Shown here: one piece after another, positions 60,945-64,000 of the stretch
Position numbering within the stretch: the stretch's first letter is position 1
Layout: each line of letters starts with the position of its first letter
Made by a program: the position numbers and the translations under genes
Assembly: GCA_024072375.1 (NCBI GenBank)
Contig: CP099617.1
Location: 2,460,001 to 2,524,000 of the forward strand
DNA length: 64,000 nucleotides
Reading direction: 5' to 3'
From: Sphingomonadaceae bacterium OTU29LAMAA1
GTDB lineage: Bacteria; Pseudomonadota; Alphaproteobacteria; Sphingomonadales; Sphingomonadaceae
Notes under the pieces: model-generated
What the model was told of the DNA's origin: nothing
Database searches by the model: none
The model's input: the letters and a program-made list of their open reading frames with translations, nothing else

Positions 60945-61618
60945 GCCGTCGCACTGCCGCGCGCACCGAACAGCGCACTGCCGACGCGAACGTGCGTCGC
61001 GCCCAGCGTCACCGCCGTCTCGTAATCCGACGACATACCCATGCTGAGGCCGGTCAGGTCCATGTCACGCGCCAGTTTGGCGAGAAGCGCGAAATAGGGC
61101 GCCGGCTCGATCTCCGCCGGCGGGATGCACATGAGTCCGGCGACGGGCAGCCCGGCGTCCCGCGCCTGTTGCAACAGCGCCGGCAGGTCGGCGATCGGAC
61201 AGCCGCCCTTCTGTTCCTCGGCACCGATGTTGACCTGTACGAAGCAGTCGGGACGCCGCCCGGTCTTCGCCATCGCCTTGCCCAGCGCATCGACCAGAGA
61301 AGGACGATCGACCGCATGGATCGCGTCGAACAGTGCCACCGCCTCTTCGGCCTTGTTCGATTGCAGCTGCCCGATCAGGTGCAGGGCGACGTCGGGATGC
61401 TCGCTGCGCAGCACCGGCCATTTCGCCGCCGCCTCCTGCACGCGATTTTCGCCGAATGCCCGATGGCCGGCGTCCAGCAGCGGCCGGATCGCCTCGACCG
61501 GGTGCGTCTTCGACACGGCAATCAGCGTGATGTCGTCGGGCTTCCGCCCGGCTGTTCGTGCGGCGTGCGCGATGCCGGTGGTGATGGCGTCGAGCGGCGA
61601 GGGAGTGGCAGCGATCAT
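60941..61618 (-). CDS. yggS: YggS/YBL036C-type PLP homeostasis protein
   Basis: A 225-residue alanine-racemase-fold, PLP-binding protein. The PLP lysine is in ITLIAVSKTHPVEAI. Other blocks: FGENRVQEAAAKWP, LHLIGQLQSNKAEEAV, QVNIGAEEQKGGC, GLMCIPP, GLSMGMSSDYETAV and RVGSALFG. It has no known catalysis and buffers PLP for other enzymes. The start ATG at 61618 agrees with the family. It is only 21 bp from the divergent ThiE-like start, and overlaps the HAD gene downstream. Confidence 0.95.
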   Translation of the reverse strand: MIAATPSPLDAITTGIAHAARTAGRKPDDITLIAVSKTHPVEAIRPLLDAGHRAFGENRVQEAAAKWPVLRSEHPDVALHLIGQLQSNKAEEAVALFDAIHAVDRPSLVDALGKAMAKTGRRPDCFVQVNIGAEEQKGGCPIADLPALLQQARDAGLPVAGLMCIPPAEIEPAPYFALLAKLARDMDLTGLSMGMSSDYETAVTLGATHVRVGSALFGARGSATA

Positions 61619-61639
61619 GCGCGCCGCTATAGCGGGACG

Positions 61640-62173
61640 GTGGCCAATCTGAACCGCAATTGCGATCCGCGCCGCCATGCCTGGCTGATGACCGACGAAC
61701 GGATCGGCGACGCATTGTTCCCGACGCTACGGGCGCTGCCCCCAGGCGCCGGAGTAGTGTTCCGTCATTACGGCCTGTCCCGCAGCGAGCGTCATCGCCT
61801 GTTCCTCCGGATACGCCGGCTCGCGCAGGCGCGGAGATTGCGGATCAGTGCCGCAAAGGGAATGCCGGGTGCCGGTGCCCATGGCGGCCGGCGCGCGCTG
61901 ACCTTCGCGGCGCACGATCGACGCGAGGCGGTGGCCGGTCGCCGCGCAGGGGCGACATGGCTGTTCGTCTCCCCCGTGTTTTCGACGCGATCGCATGCCG
62001 GTGCAGGGTCGCTCGGCGTTCGGCGCGCCGCGCCGGTGGCGCGCGGGCTGGGCACGCGGCAGATCGCGCTGGGCGGCATGACCGCCGACCGCTGGTTATT
62101 GCTGCGGAACTACGGCTTCGACGGGTGGGCGGCGATCGACGGCCTGATATCGTCGTCTGCCGGCCGGCCATAG
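61640..62173 (+). CDS. thiamine-phosphate synthase-like protein (ThiE/TenI)
   Basis: A 177-residue TIM-barrel protein with GTG start. The N-terminus WLMTDERIGDALFP matches the ThiE/TenI lead. FRHYGLS, WLFVSPVFSTRSH and ALGGMTADR follow, which correspond to the pyrophosphate-binding and substrate loops. However, several loops are shorter than in ThiE and GPxFxTxTK reads SPVFSTRSH, so the activity may be altered. Standalone ThiE-like genes of this form are common in sphingomonads. It is divergent from yggS across 21 bp and convergent with the barrel gene. Confidence 0.75.
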   Translation: MANLNRNCDPRRHAWLMTDERIGDALFPTLRALPPGAGVVFRHYGLSRSERHRLFLRIRRLAQARRLRISAAKGMPGAGAHGGRRALTFAAHDRREAVAGRRAGATWLFVSPVFSTRSHAGAGSLGVRRAAPVARGLGTRQIALGGMTADRWLLLRNYGFDGWAAIDGLISSSAGRP

Positions 62174-62193
62174 CCGGGTCATCCCGATCGGGA

Positions 62194-62922
62194 TCAGAAC
62201 CGGAAGGCGGTGCCCACGTACACCGATTGGCTGTCACGCCGCTCATCGTCCAGTCGTGCCAGCCGCTCGCGGTCGGAACGATAGCGCATGCCCGCCGTCA
62301 CATCGAGATTGCGGGTCAGCGAATAGGAGCTGCTGACGTCGACCGAATAGCTCGGCATCTCCTGCGTCAGCTTCGGCGTGTTCGCCAGCGGGCGATCCGC
62401 CACGGCGATCACGCGGCTGCTCGCGCGGCCGGCACGATACGTCAGCGCGACATCGGTCGATTCGCGGCTACCCGGCTGCGGACCAAGATCGATACGGCTG
62501 ACGGCACCCGATACGGCGAAACGCTTCCACCCGACGGACACACCCAGATTGTAGGCGATAGGCTGAATACCGACGGTCGGTGCCTGCACGGCGGCGGCAC
62601 GGCTCGCGTCGGTCAGCGCATTGCGGTTCGAGCGCGCCCGGACGGCCACGGTGACGGCGCGCTGATCGGGACGGCTTTCGGCGGGCGTGAAGCGGAATTC
62701 GGCGCCGTTCAGGCCACCGCGGGCGATCACTGCGGCAAGCCGGGGATCGGCCGCCGCCGGTGTGAACGACCCGGCAAGGCGCGACGTCGGCGACGCGATG
62801 CGCTTGGCCGGACGTGCTCGCTCCGCGGCACCGAAGGCGGGCGCGACAATGACACCGGCAGCGATCAACGCTCCCGCCATCATTCCAGCCATCGCACGCC
62901 CCATGGCACGCTTCGCAAACAC
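62194..62922 (-). CDS. small outer-membrane beta-barrel-like protein
   Basis: A 242-residue exported protein with signal peptide (MMAGALIAAGVIVAPAFGA) and C-terminal aromatic end (YVGTAFRF), an outer-membrane assembly signal. The region 100-242 alternates polar and hydrophobic residues in strand-like blocks (YNLGVSVGWKRFAVSGAVSR, SYSVDVSSSYSLTRNLDV). GTG start at 62922 has GAGGGG (62930-62935 on the complement) seven bases upstream. Family not recognised; sphingomonad genomes hold similar barrel-only hypotheticals. Function unknown. Confidence 0.7.
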   Translation of the reverse strand: MFAKRAMGRAMAGMMAGALIAAGVIVAPAFGAAERARPAKRIASPTSRLAGSFTPAAADPRLAAVIARGGLNGAEFRFTPAESRPDQRAVTVAVRARSNRNALTDASRAAAVQAPTVGIQPIAYNLGVSVGWKRFAVSGAVSRIDLGPQPGSRESTDVALTYRAGRASSRVIAVADRPLANTPKLTQEMPSYSVDVSSSYSLTRNLDVTAGMRYRSDRERLARLDDERRDSQSVYVGTAFRF

Positions 62923-63144
62923 TAGCAGTCCCCTCGACTCCCGCTGCAACGCGCCTAACACGATTCCGTCGCGCGCCAATATGGCAGAGTCGCTGCCCGA
63001 AGCATCATTTTGTCCGACTGTTGCAATAGGCACACAGATTCCGGGACGGGCGTGCCATTGCGGTCGCTTCGACGCGTCGCTTGCGGGTGCACCCGTGCAT
63101 CTATAGAGCGAAGGCGCCCTTTATATCGCAGGACAGTTCCGCCC

Positions 63145-64000
<856 letters not shown>

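Noticed and set aside
62181..62194. 14-bp perfect palindrome ATCCCGATCGGGAT between convergent genes
   Set aside because: Could form only a 5-bp stem with a 4-nt loop and has no T-run; too weak to call a terminator or an operator.

Overview
The window looks like a chromosomal segment of a high-GC alphaproteobacterium, most likely Sphingomonas or a close sphingomonad. The call rests on gene content: a DUF2093 protein, COQ9, a TIGR02186/TauE pair, a DUF3576 lipoprotein before leuS, a hisC-tyrC pair as described for Zymomonas, an MJ0042 zinc-ribbon protein divergent from ftsEX, and an HWE kinase beside a lone receiver. Genes are packed densely, and many neighbours overlap by ATGA or GTGA. I see no prophage, insertion sequence or CRISPR array. 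The window opens inside an AAA ATPase gene and closes inside leuS.

Layout. 1-9.4 kb: CDC48-type AAA ATPase (3' part), a 108-bp inverted-repeat element, metallophosphoesterase, MFS transporter, ABM protein, PmtA-like methyltransferase, MarR regulator, purD, xseA, DUF2093 and a secreted M23 protein. 9.6-17.2 kb: a second M23 peptidase, a HerA-like ATPase, TIGR02186-TauE, and an NfrB-like glycosyltransferase with a barrel-like partner. 17.4-25.4 kb: bacterial alpha-2-macroglobulin plus PBP1C, the classic periplasmic pair. 25.5-31.3 kb: old yellow enzyme, DMT transporter, COQ9, a second 108-bp element, a Fur-box-preceded feoAB, and ssb. 31.3-33.4 kb: HWE histidine kinase facing a single-domain receiver that carries an EcfG-type promoter. 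33.4-42.7 kb: metX-GNAT-metW, hisC-tyrC, and ftsE-ftsX-ydcF-plsC opposite an MJ0042 protein, then a MATE pump. 42.8 kb: tRNA-Leu(GAG).

42.9-51.5 kb is the most unusual part. It is an apparent six-gene operon of three exported DUF11-type proteins, a 1671-residue DUF11/outer-membrane-barrel protein, a 79-residue orphan and a PilZ (c-di-GMP) protein. A winged-helix regulator lies upstream. Divergent from that regulator is a compact type III polyketide synthase, methyltransferase and FAD-oxidoreductase cluster (52.5-55.3 kb). 55.3-64 kb is mostly housekeeping: msrB, PBP1A, a YgjP-type peptidase, YcgN, SCO, an ankyrin protein, HAD, YggS, a ThiE-like protein, a small beta-barrel protein, DUF3576 and leuS.

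Main themes: envelope construction (two M23 proteins, PBP1A, PBP1C, alpha-2-macroglobulin, FtsEX, PlsC), surface structures (DUF11 operon, NfrB-like pair), iron uptake, methionine and aromatic amino-acid synthesis, and stress signalling. All calls come from reading the sequence. No database search or structure prediction was run.
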